Position numbers and translations under genes: made by a program. Shown piece after piece: positions 14,408 through 16,049 of a DNA stretch of 16,049 nucleotides. The DNA is taken from positions 1 through 16,049 of the forward strand of contig JABJKL010000212.1 of NCBI GenBank assembly GCA_018660405.1. The letters run 5' to 3'. Below the pieces are notes generated by a model, which was given only the letters and a program-made list of their open reading frames with translations, made no database searches and was not told where the DNA came from. Origin of the DNA: Pseudomonadota bacterium (GTDB lineage: Bacteria; Pseudomonadota; Gammaproteobacteria; Arenicellales; Arenicellaceae). Position 1 is the stretch's first letter. The number at the start of each line of letters is the position of its first letter.

Positions 14408-15517
14408 ATGCATACTAAATTTTTACCGCTAATAATATGCGCGTTTGTTGCGATCCCTATTGCAACTCCGGCACTCTCACAGGATACAGATCAGTCCACT
14501 GTTATTTATGACGCGGTCTATTTCGCGCAATTCAATCCGGTTTCGCTGGAGGATATGATTCGTAATATTCCGGGTGGCGTGTCGTTGTTGAGTAATGTAG
14601 GTCGTCAGAATAACAACCGTGGATTCGGATCCTCGGATTCACCGGTGTTGATTGATGGTCGGCGCATGTCCGGCAAGACCAACGACATGTCGACATTGCT
14701 GGCGCGAATTCAGGCCTCTCAGGTCGAGCGAATCGAGTTGATACGTAATAACGCGGAAGGTCTGGATATTCGCAACGAGGGGATAATCTATAATGTAATT
14801 CTGCGCGCCGAGGCAGAGAATTCATCATCCAGTTTTTTGGATGTCGGGTTCAATTATGTCAGCGAGACATCGGTGAGACCCGAGATACTGGCTTCGCACA
14901 ATGGCACACGCGGTGCTCTTGATTACGCTGCCAGTTATGCGTACGACACCCGGTTACGGGTCGGAAAAATTAATGAAAACGTTCTGTCAGCAGACCGCAC
15001 CCCGCGCGAATTTCGTGCGTTACTTAACAAGGAATATGACGCCGAACATATTTTTACGGGTAACATTGGCTACGAGTTTGAAAATGGTACCCGCGTTCGG
15101 TTGAACGCCTTGTATTCTGATAGTGACGAGCGCAAAGATAAACTGGAAGATCAATTCAGTGTTAATGCCGGTGGTGCCCCCTTGGTGCTATTGGCAGTTG
15201 AGGATGGTAGATTTCCTGAAGTAGAGACGGAATTTGAATTCGGTGGCGATATAGAATTCGATGTAGGGCAGCTTGGAAGGCTGAAGACGTTGTTTGTGGT
15301 GAATCGCACCGACAGTCAGGAAAACATTGCTCAAGATACGATAGAAAACGGCGTTACTGATCGTTTTTTTACCAGCTTCGCCGATTTTGACTCTGGTGAA
15401 ACGATTGTACGCTCTTCCATGACCAGCACGTTTGGTGAGCATACCCTTGAATACGGTGGGGAAGCCGCCTTTAACACGCTCGATGCATCCTTTTCGTTCA
15501 ATAGCGATCCGCTGTAG
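14408..15517 (+). CDS. TonB-dependent outer-membrane receptor, N-terminal part, ending at an in-frame TAG
   Basis: TonB-dependent receptors import scarce or large substrates across the outer membrane using TonB energy. A signal peptide ends near ALSQ-DT at about residue 24. A plug domain follows: LEDMIRNIPGGVSLL, then SSDSPVLIDGRRMSGK and QVERIELIRNNAEG (about 47-120). Barrel strands begin at about residue 140 (SSSSFLDVGFNY). The reading frame stops after residue 369 at TAG 15515-15517, in mid-barrel, but stays open and receptor-like beyond it, so the gene is probably broken or read through. The ATG at 14408 is preceded in frame by a stop and has no clear ribosome site. The substrate is unknown; the Pho neighbourhood and the upstream TTGTCACAGA repeats suggest, weakly, a phosphate-related ligand. 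Confidence 0.85.
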   Translation: MHTKFLPLIICAFVAIPIATPALSQDTDQSTVIYDAVYFAQFNPVSLEDMIRNIPGGVSLLSNVGRQNNNRGFGSSDSPVLIDGRRMSGKTNDMSTLLARIQASQVERIELIRNNAEGLDIRNEGIIYNVILRAEAENSSSSFLDVGFNYVSETSVRPEILASHNGTRGALDYAASYAYDTRLRVGKINENVLSADRTPREFRALLNKEYDAEHIFTGNIGYEFENGTRVRLNALYSDSDERKDKLEDQFSVNAGGAPLVLLAVEDGRFPEVETEFEFGGDIEFDVGQLGRLKTLFVVNRTDSQENIAQDTIENGVTDRFFTSFADFDSGETIVRSSMTSTFGEHTLEYGGEAAFNTLDASFSFNSDPL

Positions 15518-16049
15518 AATGCCATTGTCGAGGAAGACCGCTATGAGCTGTTCGTTACCCACAGCATGTCTCTGAACGATAAACTTAGTTTACAATCCGC
15601 GCTCACCGGAGAATTTTCTACCATTTTTCAGAACCGGGACGGCGAAACCAACTCGCGTAGTTTCCAGTTTTTGAAACCGCGCGTTGAATTACGTTACGAC
15701 TGGACCCAGACCGATCAGTTTCGTTTCTTGGTAGAGCGTACCGCCAGCCAACTCGACCTTAGCGATTTTGTCGCCAGCCGTAACGTTGCCGATGACTTGA
15801 TAAATTTTGGCAACCCGGATTTGGAACCAGAAACAACATGGACCTCGTCAATCGGTTACGAAAGACGCTTCGCTGACGATGGCGGCTCGCTGGAAATGAC
15901 GCTGGTGTACGAAAGAATATCCGACCATATCGACAAAATCCTGATTGGAGACGCTGACTCTGGTGTTGGCAATATCGGCTCTGCGGAACGCTTGGGGTTC
16001 GATCTGGACCTCAGTACCCGTTTTGGTTTTATCGGTTTTCCATCTGCGG
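15518..16049 (+). pseudogene. Continuation of the TonB-dependent receptor barrel after the amber codon, cut by the window edge
   Basis: Directly after TAG 15515-15517 the same frame continues for 177 sense codons to the window end. It encodes alternating barrel strands (RYELFVTHSMSLNDKLSLQ, VELRYDWTQTDQFRFLVE) and the late-barrel family motif FGNPDLEPETTW followed by IGYERRF. This is the missing C-terminal half of the receptor, with no frameshift. Internal restart is conceivable at ATG 15566, but no ribosome site is visible and a barrel fragment without signal peptide would be useless. A single nonsense change (for example CAG to TAG), readthrough, or a sequence error could each explain it. 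Confidence 0.75.

Overview
The window looks like chromosomal DNA of a gammaproteobacterium, probably marine. LptD and SurA form a tandem pair, DksA is canonical, TtcA and PhoB/PhoR are of the gammaproteobacterial type, and base composition is moderate. The species cannot be named from the sequence. No tRNA, rRNA, CRISPR array, phage gene or transposase gene was seen.

Layout. 1-2151: lptD, cut by the left edge, followed closely by surA (2190-3578). Together they serve outer-membrane biogenesis. 3817-4245, minus strand: dksA. 4246-4721: AT-rich intergenic DNA, then a tiny predicted lipoprotein gene (4722-4904) with a strong hairpin terminator. 5234-10672: a complete phosphate-uptake operon pstS-pstC-pstA-pstB-phoU, preceded by a well-formed Pho box at 5162-5183. 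10691-12884, minus strand: phoB then phoR, converging on phoU; phoB has its own Pho box at 12904-12925. 13005-14238: ttcA and a one-base-spaced TraR/DksA-like zinc-finger gene. 14408 to the right edge: a TonB-dependent receptor frame interrupted by one in-frame TAG at 15515-15517.

How it works together. The centre is a self-contained phosphate module. PhoR senses the state of the PstSCAB transporter through PhoU and phosphorylates PhoB, and PhoB would bind the boxes before pstS and phoB. The receptor gene may be an extra outer-membrane client, because two TTGTCACAGA half-site-like repeats lie upstream of it, but their 20-bp spacing is not the canonical 11 bp.

The most unusual non-coding feature is a 141-bp element with perfect 20-bp terminal inverted repeats. 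It sits exactly between the phoB stop codon and phoR. A diverged relative of its core lies between the lipoprotein terminator and the pstS Pho box. Two control junctions of the same regulon therefore carry the same uncharacterised repeat family. The best gene-level anomaly is the amber codon in the receptor, after which the same frame stays open and receptor-like to the window end.
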